Positions 1 to 6,244 of a stretch of DNA of 15,620 bases are shown piece after piece. The position numbers and the translations under genes are program-made. Source of the DNA: WAPX01 sp964622075 (GTDB lineage Archaea; Halobacteriota; Archaeoglobi; Archaeoglobales; Archaeoglobaceae); contig CAZUMR010000008.1 of the NCBI GenBank assembly GCA_964622075.1, positions 1-15,620 on the forward strand, in the 5' to 3' direction. Every line of letters starts with the position of its first letter. Position 1 is the first letter of the stretch. Under the pieces are notes generated by a model. It was not told where the DNA came from, ran no database searches, and was given only the letters and a program-made list of their open reading frames with translations.

Positions 1-2
1 TT

Positions 3-125
3 GAGGATTGCTTTCCTTACATGAATTCTGAGGAAAAGTATCTGTTTCAGGAGCTCGTAGTCCTAAGAGTTCTCGCTCTGAGAAGTGCTGGAAAGAGGGA
101 AGTTGTTCTTGAGGTGGTCGGATAG
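3..125 (+). CDS. C-terminal fragment of an unidentified protein
   Basis: Only the last 40 codons lie in the window, in the third forward frame, ending with TAG at 123-125. The other two forward frames hit TGA within the first 25 bases, so this is the only frame that stays open from the window edge. The peptide is helical-looking, charged and leucine/valine-rich, and ends in EVVLEVVG after a KRE triplet. I see no motif that identifies a family. The T-rich stretch just after the stop is consistent with an archaeal terminator and supports a real gene end. Confidence 0.5.
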   Translation, partial: EDCFPYMNSEEKYLFQELVVLRVLALRSAGKREVVLEVVG

Positions 126-232
126 TTTATGGTATTTTTAAGTCTTATATTTTTATTTTTCTGTAAAAAATTTTAAAATTAATATTAATCAAAGTAAATT
201 AAATTAAGTAAAATTAAGTAAATTGCATAAAG
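126..232. terminator. Convergent AT-rich gap with T-tracts on both exit strands
   Basis: The gap lies between two convergent genes. On the + strand, 126-162 is T-rich, with runs of four and five T separated by single bases, as expected for archaeal U-tract termination. From 190 to 225 the + strand is A-rich, with a recurring AAATTAAGT-like unit about every 9-10 bases. Read as the minus-strand transcript leaving the ACT gene, this becomes a U-rich tract. No ORF or structured RNA is visible. Confidence 0.5.
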
Positions 233-652
233 CTATCCTTTATACAGCATCCCCCTGCTCTCAAGTATCTCAGCTGCCTTTTCGAGGTCGTCCACCCTGA
301 GTATTATCAGGGCCTTATCTCCTCCGTAAGTGAAGGCGTAAACGTACTCTATGTTTATTCCCTGCTCTCCAAGTGCTTTGGCAATTCTATACAAACCACC
401 CGGCTCGTCCTCTACCTCAACTCCAAGCACTCTTGTAAGTGTAACTGTAAATCCTGCATCTTTCAAACACCTGTAAGCGTCATCAGTCCTGTCCACGACC
501 ATCCTTATTATGCCGAAATCCCCAGCCTCTGCGATTGTGAATGCTTTTATGTTTATTTTTTCTTTATATAGAATTTCAGTTACTGCAGCCAGTCTGCCGG
601 GTTTGTTCTCCACGAAAACTGAGAGCTGTCTTATCACGTAGTCCTCAAGCAT
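233..652 (-). CDS. Tandem ACT-domain protein
   Basis: A 139-residue protein made of two ACT repeats. The first has RQLSVFVENKPGRLAAVTEIL at about residues 8-28, and the second starts near residue 76 with a GVEVEDEPGGLYRIAKAL pattern. Each shows the valine-rich strand, the PGRL/PGGL turn and the following helix of ligand-binding ACT folds. No catalytic domain is attached, so it is probably a small-molecule sensor or regulatory subunit, with an amino acid as the usual ligand. It is the second gene of a minus-strand pair, 33 nt after the phenylacetate-CoA ligase, a pairing common in archaea and anaerobic bacteria. A run of five G just upstream of the ATG can serve as ribosome binding site. The ligand cannot be told from sequence. 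Confidence 0.88.
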   Translation of the reverse strand: MLEDYVIRQLSVFVENKPGRLAAVTEILYKEKINIKAFTIAEAGDFGIIRMVVDRTDDAYRCLKDAGFTVTLTRVLGVEVEDEPGGLYRIAKALGEQGINIEYVYAFTYGGDKALIILRVDDLEKAAEILESRGMLYKG

Positions 653-685
653 GCGAATCCCCCATAAAAATTAGACGAAAACACC

Positions 686-1987
686 TTAAATCTTCCTCCT
701 GTCTATAACTCTCTTTGCCTTTCCCTCAAATCTCTGAAGAGTGCCGGGATTGACGACCTCTACTTTCGCCGTTACATTGAGTACTGACTTCAGTTTTTCA
801 GCTATCCTCTTTTCAAGCTCGAGAATGTCTGAAACTCTGTCAACTTCAGCCTTCTCACTCAGCTCAACCTGAACGGTCATCACGTCAAGTCCGTTCTCAG
901 CCCTGTCAAGTATTATCATGTAGTGCTCTCCTACCTCCGGTATCTGCATCAGCACGTGCTCTATCTGACTTGGAAAGACGTTAACTCCTCTGACAATTAT
1001 CATGTCGTCTGCCCTGCCAAGTATCCTCATTATTCTCGGATGTGTCCTCCCGCACGCACACTTCTCGCTTTCTATTACGGTAATATCCCCCGTTCTCCAC
1101 CTTATAAGCGGAAGAGCTTCTTTGCTGAGAGTTGTAACGACGAGTTCTCCTTTTTCTCCTTCACCCAGTCTCTCTCCAGTCTCTGGATCTATTATCTCTA
1201 TCAGGAAGTGATCTGCCCAGATGTGAATTCCGCACTTCTCCTCACACTCTGTGAAAAGAGGTCCACTGAGCTCAGACGTTCCATAAACGTCGTAAGCGTC
1301 AATTCCAGCTTTTTCCTCTATTCTCTTCCTCGTTTCCTCGCTCCATGGCTCAGCTCCGAAGATTCCCGCTCTCAGCTTCGTATCATCTTTCAGGCTGACA
1401 CCCATCTTTGATGCGTACTCTGTTAGGTAGAGCATGTAGGATGGTGTGCATGCAATAACTGTCGTTTTCAGGTCTTTCATTAGCTCTATCTGCCTTGCAG
1501 TATTTCCTGCTGATGTTGGCAGGACTGTGGCACCAACCCTCTCAGCAGCGTAGTGGAAACCGAGACCTCCTGTAAATAACCCGTACCCATACGATATCTG
1601 CATAACATCGTCTCTTGAGACTCCACAGGAAACGAGACCTCTGCAAAGGCATTCTACCCATGTGTCTATGTCGTTAACTGTGTATCCTACTACAGTCGGT
1701 TTTCCGGTGGTTCCACTTGATGCGTGAAATCTCACAATCTGGGATATTGGCACGGCAAACATTCCAAACGGATAGTTGTCTCTCAGATCCTGCTTTTTTG
1801 TGAATGGGAGTTTGTGCAGATCTCTCAATCCAGAAAAGTCCCAGGGGTTTATTCCCGCTTCTTTAAATCTCCTGCGGTAAAACGGTGAGTGGTTGTAAAC
1901 ATTGTGAACGAGTGCTTTCAGCTTTCTTTCCTGGTACTCTTCGAGCTCTTTTTGTGGCATCCTCTCAATTCTTGGATCCCAGAACAT
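686..1987 (-). CDS. paaK: Phenylacetate-CoA ligase (AMP-forming)
   Basis: A 433-residue adenylate-forming enzyme that converts an aryl acid, ATP and CoA to aryl-CoA, AMP and PPi in the cytoplasm. Motifs seen: the phosphate-binding SSGTTGKPT at 90-98, YGTSE at 235-239, RTGD at 298-301, GRADDMIIVRGVNVFP at 324-339 marking the hinge and C-terminal domain, and EGKAKRV at 421-427 with candidate catalytic lysines. Paired cysteines (C248/C252, C310/C312) recall the metal-binding positions of many PaaK proteins. The length is normal for the family. The start ATG has a TATA-like box 25 nt upstream and only a weak GAGG before it. The true substrate may be phenylacetate, indoleacetate or another aryl acid from amino-acid catabolism or aromatic degradation. 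Confidence 0.93.
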   Translation of the reverse strand: MFWDPRIERMPQKELEEYQERKLKALVHNVYNHSPFYRRRFKEAGINPWDFSGLRDLHKLPFTKKQDLRDNYPFGMFAVPISQIVRFHASSGTTGKPTVVGYTVNDIDTWVECLCRGLVSCGVSRDDVMQISYGYGLFTGGLGFHYAAERVGATVLPTSAGNTARQIELMKDLKTTVIACTPSYMLYLTEYASKMGVSLKDDTKLRAGIFGAEPWSEETRKRIEEKAGIDAYDVYGTSELSGPLFTECEEKCGIHIWADHFLIEIIDPETGERLGEGEKGELVVTTLSKEALPLIRWRTGDITVIESEKCACGRTHPRIMRILGRADDMIIVRGVNVFPSQIEHVLMQIPEVGEHYMIILDRAENGLDVMTVQVELSEKAEVDRVSDILELEKRIAEKLKSVLNVTAKVEVVNPGTLQRFEGKAKRVIDRRKI

Positions 1988-2008
1988 GCAAAAGCCTCTG
2001 GGTGGAAG

Positions 2009-2016
2009 TATTAAAA
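2009..2016 (-). promoter_or_regulatory. TATA-like box of the paaK transcript
   Basis: On the minus strand this reads TTTTAATA. Its centre is about 25 nt before the paaK ATG at 1987, so transcription should begin at or next to the start codon. This suggests paaK-ACT can be transcribed separately from the zinc-ribbon gene upstream. Confidence 0.5.
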
Positions 2017-2062
2017 CGTTTTATTTTGTCTTTCATTCCGTCTTAGCGTACAGCATGTGAAA

Positions 2063-2314
2063 TCAGTATTCGTCGTAGTACTCGTACTCCTCCTCTTCCT
2101 CCTCTGCAAATTCGTCAGGTTCCTCTTCTTCTTCCTCCTCTGGCATTGCAAGCTCTTCAAGATCGTACTCTTCGTTGGTTTCCATCACGTGGATTTTTCC
2201 GTTCAGATACACGAGGGTACAGTTGCAGAGTTTGCAGACTATTTCAATTCCATCGTACAGATCTTCTAATACTATATCTTCCCCACACGAGGGGCATCTA
2301 ATGATTTTTATCAT
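2063..2314 (-). CDS. Small zinc-ribbon protein with hyperacidic tail
   Basis: An 83-residue protein. Residues 1-45 form a zinc ribbon with CPSC at 7-10 and CKLC at 27-30, plus an extra C32, in an arrangement that resembles LysW-type ribbons. Residues 48-83 are extremely acidic: 23 of 36 are Asp or Glu, including runs of seven and six Glu, and the protein ends in YEYYDEY. LysW carriers are shorter and end in EDWGE, which is missing here, so amino-group carrier function is not supported. The gene is divergent from eS1 and upstream of paaK. The ATG is the only possible start after the in-frame TGA. The GGGAG before it directly abuts the ATG, too close for an SD site, while a TATA-like box lies about 28 nt upstream, suggesting a leaderless mRNA. 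Function unknown. Confidence 0.8.
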   Translation of the reverse strand: MIKIIRCPSCGEDIVLEDLYDGIEIVCKLCNCTLVYLNGKIHVMETNEEYDLEELAMPEEEEEEEPDEFAEEEEEEYEYYDEY

Positions 2315-2338
2315 CTCCCATCGTGCGAGATGTAATCA

Positions 2339-2344
2339 ATTTAA
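2339..2344 (-). promoter_or_regulatory. TATA-like box of the zinc-ribbon gene
   Basis: On the minus strand the region reads AAAAAGCTTAAATTGAT, with a TTAAAT core about 28 nt upstream of the ATG at 2314 and an A-rich BRE-like stretch before it. The spacing suits a transcript starting near the start codon. Confidence 0.45.
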
Positions 2345-2401
2345 GCTTTTTCCCGGCGGTGACTTGGTATGGCCCTTTACTGACTGGCTGGGAAGGCTTA
2401 C

Positions 2402-2416
2402 AAAAACTTTATTAAT
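2402..2416 (+). promoter_or_regulatory. BRE/TATA promoter of the eS1 gene
   Basis: The sequence AAAAACTTTATTAAT resembles an archaeal BRE plus TATA box. Predicted initiation about 25 nt downstream leaves a leader of roughly 25 nt containing GGGGATC before the ATG at 2462, a near match to GGTGATC. Unlike many neighbours, this gene would therefore have a short SD-bearing leader. Confidence 0.5.
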
Positions 2417-2461
2417 TGCCGTGAGATTGGGCTAATACATCACGTTCAACGGGGATCAAAC

Positions 2462-3112
2462 ATGGCGAGAAAGAGGAGGCAGGCAAGAGTTAAGGATAAA
2501 TGGACGATGAAGAAGTGGTACACACTCATCGCTCCGGAGTACTTTGGGATGGCGGAGATAGGTGAAACTCCGGCAGATGATGCAAGCAAGGTCATAAACA
2601 GGACAGTTGAAGTAACGCTCGCTGAACTCACGAACGACTTCTCAAACCAGAACCCGTACAAGAAGCTGATATTCAAGGTTTACAGGGTTGCTGGAGATAA
2701 CGCGTACACAAAGTTCCACAGGTTTGAGCTTACGAGAGATTACCTCAACAGCCTTGTAAAGAGGAGAACGAGCAAGATCGATGATGTAATAGATGTCACA
2801 ACTGCCGATGGATACAAGCTGAGGGTGAAGCCCGTTGCATTTACGATAAAGAGATGCAAGAGCTCCCAGAAAAGGGCAATAAGGGCAGTAATGAGAGAAA
2901 CAGTTCAGCAATTTGCTCGCGAGGAGAACTTCGTGCAGTTCCTTCAGGAGTGTGTTCTTGGAAAGATACCCTCTGAAATCTACAAGAGGGCGAAGAAGAT
3001 ATATCCTCTCAGGAGAGTTGAGATAAGGAAAATAGAGCTCCTTTCAGAGCCGAAGAAAATAGAAACTCAGGAAACGCAGCCAGCACAGGAAGAGGTAGAG
3101 GCCGCAGCCTGA
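2462..3112 (+). CDS. rps3ae: Small-subunit ribosomal protein eS1 (S3Ae)
   Basis: A 216-residue basic protein matching the archaeal/eukaryotic eS1 family across its length. Recognisable segments are KDKWTMKKWYTLIAPEYFG at 11-29, an early INRTVEVTLAELTND, and the central HRFELTRDYLNSLVKRR followed by the helical RAIRAVMRETVQQFA. The protein sits on the platform of the 30S subunit near the mRNA exit. The last 20 residues are an Ala/Glu/Gln-rich tail, probably disordered. The ATG is preceded by GGGGATC at suitable spacing. It is transcribed alone, divergent from the zinc-ribbon gene and followed by a T-rich terminator. Confidence 0.96.
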   Translation: MARKRRQARVKDKWTMKKWYTLIAPEYFGMAEIGETPADDASKVINRTVEVTLAELTNDFSNQNPYKKLIFKVYRVAGDNAYTKFHRFELTRDYLNSLVKRRTSKIDDVIDVTTADGYKLRVKPVAFTIKRCKSSQKRAIRAVMRETVQQFAREENFVQFLQECVLGKIPSEIYKRAKKIYPLRRVEIRKIELLSEPKKIETQETQPAQEEVEAAA

Positions 3113-3142
3113 TTTTATTTCTCTTCTGGTTTCCTTTTTTCC
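3113..3142 (+). terminator. T-rich terminator after eS1
   Basis: Immediately after the TGA the + strand is strongly T/C-rich, with TTTTATTT followed by a run of six T at about 3134-3139 and no clear hairpin. This is typical of archaeal U-tract-dependent termination. Confidence 0.5.
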
Positions 3143-3215
3143 GCGTTTTCCGCTGTGAAGCAGTACGGTTGTGCATGTGTGCATTGTAGAAATCAGCACA
3201 GTAAAAACACCAAAA

Positions 3216-3223
3216 CGTTAAAT
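3216..3223 (+). promoter_or_regulatory. TATA-like box of the RHH/cysteine gene
   Basis: CGTTAAAT is centred about 28 nt before the GTG at 3247, with A-rich sequence upstream. No SD lies between it and the GTG, so the transcript is probably leaderless. Confidence 0.45.
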
Positions 3224-3246
3224 GCCAGTAGTGACAATTTTGCTAC

Positions 3247-3846
3247 GTGAGGATCACTCTGGAAATACCACCGGACATCGAGCAGGCTCTGCTTGAAAGG
3301 TGTGAAAAGACTGGGGCTTCACCTTCAGAGTTTATACTGTCTCTCCTTGACTGGTATTTCCTGAAAAGGAAACAGGAGTCCGGAAAAATTTCCGAATTTC
3401 TCAGAGTAGCGAACCAGTGCGCAGCTGAAAGAATCAAGTACTGCAAATATAGTGATGGCAGACACTGTGCAAGGGAAGTATTCAGCGATCTTTTTGAAGA
3501 GAGGGAGCCAGAACCAATAGTTCCTTACAAGTGTCTGTTCTGTCCTTACTTCGTTGACAGGAGAAACGAGAAAATAAAGGAGATAGAAAGAGACTTCGTC
3601 GATAAAACTTACGATCTCGCAAGACTGGCCGCAAAGCTTGTTGTTCAGATGTATGGGGACAGGCTTGGATACAGACCGGGAGTTTTCAATGACATAGAGA
3701 GGGAAGTTGAATCCATTCCGGAACCGGAATCTGTTAAAACGAGGAGCAGGAAGAGAAAGAGTCTCTCCCTGAGCCTTGAAGATGATAAGCAGGAAAAGAA
3801 AGAGGAAGGTGTTTTGAGGGGAGTAAAAAAGCTCCTCGACTGGTAG
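3247..3846 (+). CDS. Ribbon-helix-helix protein with cysteine cluster
   Basis: A 199-residue protein with no family name I can give. Residues 1-38 fit a ribbon-helix-helix fold: the strand RITLEIPP, the helix DIEQALLERCEKTG, then SPSEFILSLLDWYFL. This is the usual N-terminal DNA-binding unit of small archaeal regulators. Residues 58-99 hold five cysteines (C58, C66, C74, C96, C99), ending in CLFCPYF, so a zinc or iron-sulfur site is plausible. Residues 105-135 are a charged helix, and 160-185 are basic then acidic and low-complexity. The GTG start is supported by a TATA-like box 28 nt upstream. It lies 18 nt before the luciferase-fold gene, probably in one operon. A metal- or redox-responsive regulator is possible, but unproven. 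Confidence 0.75.
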   Translation: MRITLEIPPDIEQALLERCEKTGASPSEFILSLLDWYFLKRKQESGKISEFLRVANQCAAERIKYCKYSDGRHCAREVFSDLFEEREPEPIVPYKCLFCPYFVDRRNEKIKEIERDFVDKTYDLARLAAKLVVQMYGDRLGYRPGVFNDIEREVESIPEPESVKTRSRKRKSLSLSLEDDKQEKKEEGVLRGVKKLLDW

Positions 3847-3864
3847 TAGGGTTGTATAGGTTGT

Positions 3865-4683
3865 ATGGTCAGAATCGAGCTGAATCTGAACTGGAGTCCA
3901 AGGTTTGATGAGGAGTACATTGCAGGAAAAGCTCAAAGAGCAGAAAAAGCCGGAATAAAGAGAATATGGGCTGGAGAGCTTGATATTTTCATTTCTCCCT
4001 TTGAAGTTGCAAGAATTGTTGATGAGTACACGTCGATTGAGTGCGGGATAATAATGACACCGAAACCAAAGCGGGAAGTAGCCAGAATTGCTGAGAGGTA
4101 TGATGTCTGCATAATTCCGGGTGGTAAAGGGAGGGATTACGTTAACAGTGCTGTGAGGTGTATTGAAGAGCTTGGAGATTGCAGAAACGTTTACATTGGG
4201 TGTTCAGGGAGGATTACTGCAAGAAAGGCGTTTAATGCTTTTGTCCGTTCTGGAATTGAGCCGAGAATTATGCCGAACTACGTTAAAAGAGAGTTTGTGG
4301 ACTGGGTCTGCCTCAACCTCGAATGGGTGGAAATTCTGCCCATAGGCCCCTCCCTTATCCTGCCGAGCAGGATGGAGGATGAACTGACAATAGCGGCCAT
4401 TCTTGTTATGACGAGCAATGAGAATTTTGCAAGAGAGTTTGGATTCTTTAGAGAGTTTAAAGAACTCTCTGCTCTGGATGTAAAGAGGATGATAGCAAAC
4501 TCCCGACTTGAGAAAAATGAGACAGTTGAAAGATACCGGAAGTTTTTAATGGATAATTTTACAGTTTCTGGAAGTGTTGAAGAGGTCAGAAAAAAGGTGG
4601 AAGCTCTGGGATCTTTCGTTCTTGGAGATCCTTTTTTCAGAGACGATAATTCGATGGATATGCTTGAGTTTCTTGTAAATTAG
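3865..4683 (+). CDS. Divergent luciferase-like / Mer-type F420-fold protein
   Basis: A 272-residue protein resembling the bacterial luciferase-like TIM-barrel superfamily, which includes F420-dependent methylene-H4MPT reductase (Mer). Similar features are AQRAEKAGIKRIWAGE at 23-38, SPFEVARIVDEYTSIECGII at 44-63, and the C-terminal FTVSGSVEEVRKKVEAL followed by VLGDPFFRDD, which resembles the Mer ending with its GPP-GPD turn. It is clearly shorter than the usual ~320-340 residues, and the middle is poorly conserved, so cofactor binding is uncertain. It may be a degenerate, non-enzymatic or novel F420/FMN protein. It follows the RHH/cysteine gene by 18 nt with only a weak GGTT before the ATG, consistent with co-transcription and perhaps translational coupling. 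The fold is fairly likely; the reaction is unknown. Confidence 0.65.
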   Translation: MVRIELNLNWSPRFDEEYIAGKAQRAEKAGIKRIWAGELDIFISPFEVARIVDEYTSIECGIIMTPKPKREVARIAERYDVCIIPGGKGRDYVNSAVRCIEELGDCRNVYIGCSGRITARKAFNAFVRSGIEPRIMPNYVKREFVDWVCLNLEWVEILPIGPSLILPSRMEDELTIAAILVMTSNENFAREFGFFREFKELSALDVKRMIANSRLEKNETVERYRKFLMDNFTVSGSVEEVRKKVEALGSFVLGDPFFRDDNSMDMLEFLVN

Positions 4684-4898
4684 TTCTTGACTGCTTTCGT
4701 GTCCTTTCTCTCCCTCCCTTCTGCCTTTTGCCTTCTGCCTTCTGTTTCCTCACTTACTCAAAATACTTAAAAGAGCTTTATAAATCAACTAAATTCAACC
4801 AAACAACTAAAATCAACCAAATCAATCAAACAGCCAAGTTTAATACTTTTAAAGTTTAGAGTGACTCAATCAAAGCAATCAAACTTCAATTAAACCAA
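4684..4898. repeat. Convergent gap with tandem heptamers and 9-nt periodic tract
   Basis: This 215-nt gap separates convergent genes. Positions 4684-4750 are pyrimidine-rich on the + strand and include four tandem 7-mers at 4717-4744 (CCTTCTG, with the second copy CCTTTTG). Positions 4781-4836 and 4866-4905 are A/C-rich, built from degenerate AAATCAACC-like units every 8-10 nt. Read in the minus direction they give U/G-rich RNA leaving aIF1A. Each strand therefore reads pyrimidine- or U-rich as its gene is exited, which suits bidirectional termination. No gene is visible. Confidence 0.6.
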
Positions 4899-5186
4899 TC
4901 AAAACTTCAGATACCCCTTTCTTTCAAGCCACTCTACTTGTGGGTTCGTGTATCTCCAGACCACATCAGCCCTATCATCCTGGAAGGACCATGGAACAAC
5001 TATCACAACATCCCCTTCTCTGATCCATATCTTTTTCCTCATTTTGCCCGGTATTCTCGCAAGCCTCTCTTTCCCATCCTCGCACCTGACCATTATATGG
5101 CCGGCACCCATCATTGACTCCACTATCCCGAACATCTCGTTTTTCTCCCTCTTGGGTAACCTTACCCTGATTACTTCCTCCGCCAA
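4899..5186 (-). CDS. eif1A: Translation initiation factor aIF1A
   Basis: A 95-residue OB-fold initiation factor, the archaeal homologue of eIF1A/IF1, which binds the A-site region of the 30S subunit during initiation. Key segments are the N-terminal VIRVRLPKREKNEMFGIV, then MMGAGHIMVRCEDGKERLAR and IPGKMRKKIWIREGDVVIV, the core of the OB barrel. The C-terminus VEWLERKGYLKF is typical of archaeal members. The start codon is TTG at 5184-5186, backed by a perfect GGAGGTGAT SD three nt upstream. It follows tyrS by 15 nt and is almost certainly co-transcribed with it. Confidence 0.96.
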   Translation of the reverse strand: MAEEVIRVRLPKREKNEMFGIVESMMGAGHIMVRCEDGKERLARIPGKMRKKIWIREGDVVIVVPWSFQDDRADVVWRYTNPQVEWLERKGYLKF

Positions 5187-5189
5187 ACA

Positions 5190-5198
5190 ATCACCTCC
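5190..5198 (-). promoter_or_regulatory. Perfect Shine-Dalgarno site for aIF1A
   Basis: On the minus strand this reads GGAGGTGAT, three nt before the TTG start of aIF1A and only a few nt after the tyrS stop. The strong site probably compensates for the weak start codon and fixes the start. Confidence 0.8.
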
Positions 5199-5201
5199 TT
5201 T

Positions 5202-6161
5202 TTATTTCAACCTTTTTCTTGGATTTTCCAGGAGTTTATTTAAATACTTCGCAGCAGCCGCTTTCAGATCTGCTGGATGTAACTTCCCACTTTCGAAATC
5301 CTTTGCCAGCTCTTCAAAGCTTGAGTACTCGACATCTCCTCCAAACTTCTCCTCTCTCTCCACCACAACTTTCTCGAACCTCGGGAAAATGTGATACTTC
5401 ATTATCTCCAGGATTGGATTATCCTCAACCTGCCTTGCCGGGCAGTACGCTTTCCTTAGCTTCCTCACGACTTCATCCTCACTATCTCTGATTGAGATGT
5501 AGTTGCCCTTGGAGGAACTCATTTTCTGACCGTCAAGCCCCAGGAGTATGGGCGTGTGAAGGCAGACCGGGGATTTATACCCGAGTTTTGGCAGGTTCTC
5601 CCTTGCAAGCATGTGTATTTTTCTCTGGTCAATACCACCAACTGCCAGATCCACTCCCAGATGTGCTATGTCCAAAGCCTGCATTAACGGGTATATCATC
5701 TGGGAAACAACTGGATCTTCCTTCCTCCTGCTGACTTCGTCCATACTTCTCCTTGCTCTGTTCAGTGTCGTTATTCGGGCCATCTTAAGCACATCGAGCA
5801 CGTAATCTCTGCCCAGCTGATATTCACTTCCAAGAATAAATTTGGCCTTACTTTCGTCGAGGCCAAGGGCTATGAATGCTTTCCTGTTGTACTCCGCTAT
5901 CCTTTCTATCTCTTCAAATTCTCCCTTCTCGTTCAGGTAAGCGTGAACATCTGCGAGCAGAACCACCACTTCAAAACCGGCATTCTGGAGGTCAATCAGT
6001 TTGTTTACTGTCATAACGTGACCGAGGTGGATTTCACCACTTGGCTCATAACCCACGTACGCCCTTGGCTTCTTCTTCTCCTCAACGAGCTTTTTTAATT
6101 CCTCCTCCGTAACAACCTCTACTGCATTCCTTGTTATGAGCCTGAGTCTATCCTCGAGCAT
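5202..6161 (-). CDS. tyrS: Tyrosyl-tRNA synthetase
   Basis: Class I aminoacyl-tRNA synthetase charging tRNA-Tyr. It is the short archaeal/eukaryotic type, about 319 residues from the chosen start. Numbering from the upstream ATG at 6170: YVGYEPSGEIHLGH at 38-51 carries the HIGH motif (HLGH 48-51), and KMSSS is at 216-220. The tyrosine pocket is recognisable as Y160, Q164 and D167 within IYPLMQALDIAHLGVD, followed by GGIDQRKIHMLAREN. I prefer the second ATG at 6161. A TATA-like box (TTAATA) is centred about 25 nt before it but only about 16 nt before the first ATG, and neither has an SD, which suits a leaderless mRNA. tyrS is followed by aIF1A in one operon and is divergent from artA. Confidence 0.95.
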   Translation of the reverse strand: MLEDRLRLITRNAVEVVTEEELKKLVEEKKKPRAYVGYEPSGEIHLGHVMTVNKLIDLQNAGFEVVVLLADVHAYLNEKGEFEEIERIAEYNRKAFIALGLDESKAKFILGSEYQLGRDYVLDVLKMARITTLNRARRSMDEVSRRKEDPVVSQMIYPLMQALDIAHLGVDLAVGGIDQRKIHMLARENLPKLGYKSPVCLHTPILLGLDGQKMSSSKGNYISIRDSEDEVVRKLRKAYCPARQVEDNPILEIMKYHIFPRFEKVVVEREEKFGGDVEYSSFEELAKDFESGKLHPADLKAAAAKYLNKLLENPRKRLK

Positions 6162-6183
6162 AGCCTGCATACCCGTGGGCGAG

Positions 6184-6189
6184 TATTAA
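6184..6189 (-). promoter_or_regulatory. TATA-like box of the tyrS-aIF1A operon
   Basis: On the minus strand it reads TTAATA, preceded by ACCC. Its position favours initiation near the ATG at 6161 rather than upstream of the ATG at 6170. Confidence 0.45.
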
Positions 6190-6217
6190 GGGTTTGCTGT
6201 CCTGCAGCTGGCAAGCC

Positions 6218-6226
6218 TTTTTATAT
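6218..6226 (+). promoter_or_regulatory. TATA box of the artA-asd-pssA operon
   Basis: TTTTTATAT lies about 22-25 nt before the ATG at 6245, with no SD between. Because it falls inside the longest possible reading frame (TTG at 6194), it argues that the upstream start is not used. Confidence 0.6.
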
Positions 6227-6244
6227 CCCCGACAAATTTCAAGC

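Noticed and set aside
923..1411. 162-residue open frame on the + strand
   Set aside because: It lies wholly inside paaK on the opposite strand, has no recognisable domain, and its Ser/Leu-rich composition is typical of an antisense shadow.
2063..2314. LysW amino-group carrier protein
   Set aside because: The zinc ribbon is similar, but the C-terminal EDWGE carrier motif is absent and no lysine or arginine biosynthesis genes are nearby.
3325..3936. 203-residue minus-strand open frame
   Set aside because: It is antisense to the RHH/cysteine gene and the start of the next gene. The protein is low in motifs and has no promoter or SD.
4781..4905. CRISPR array
   Set aside because: The units are 8-10 nt, degenerate and without unique spacers, so this is a low-complexity tract and not an array.
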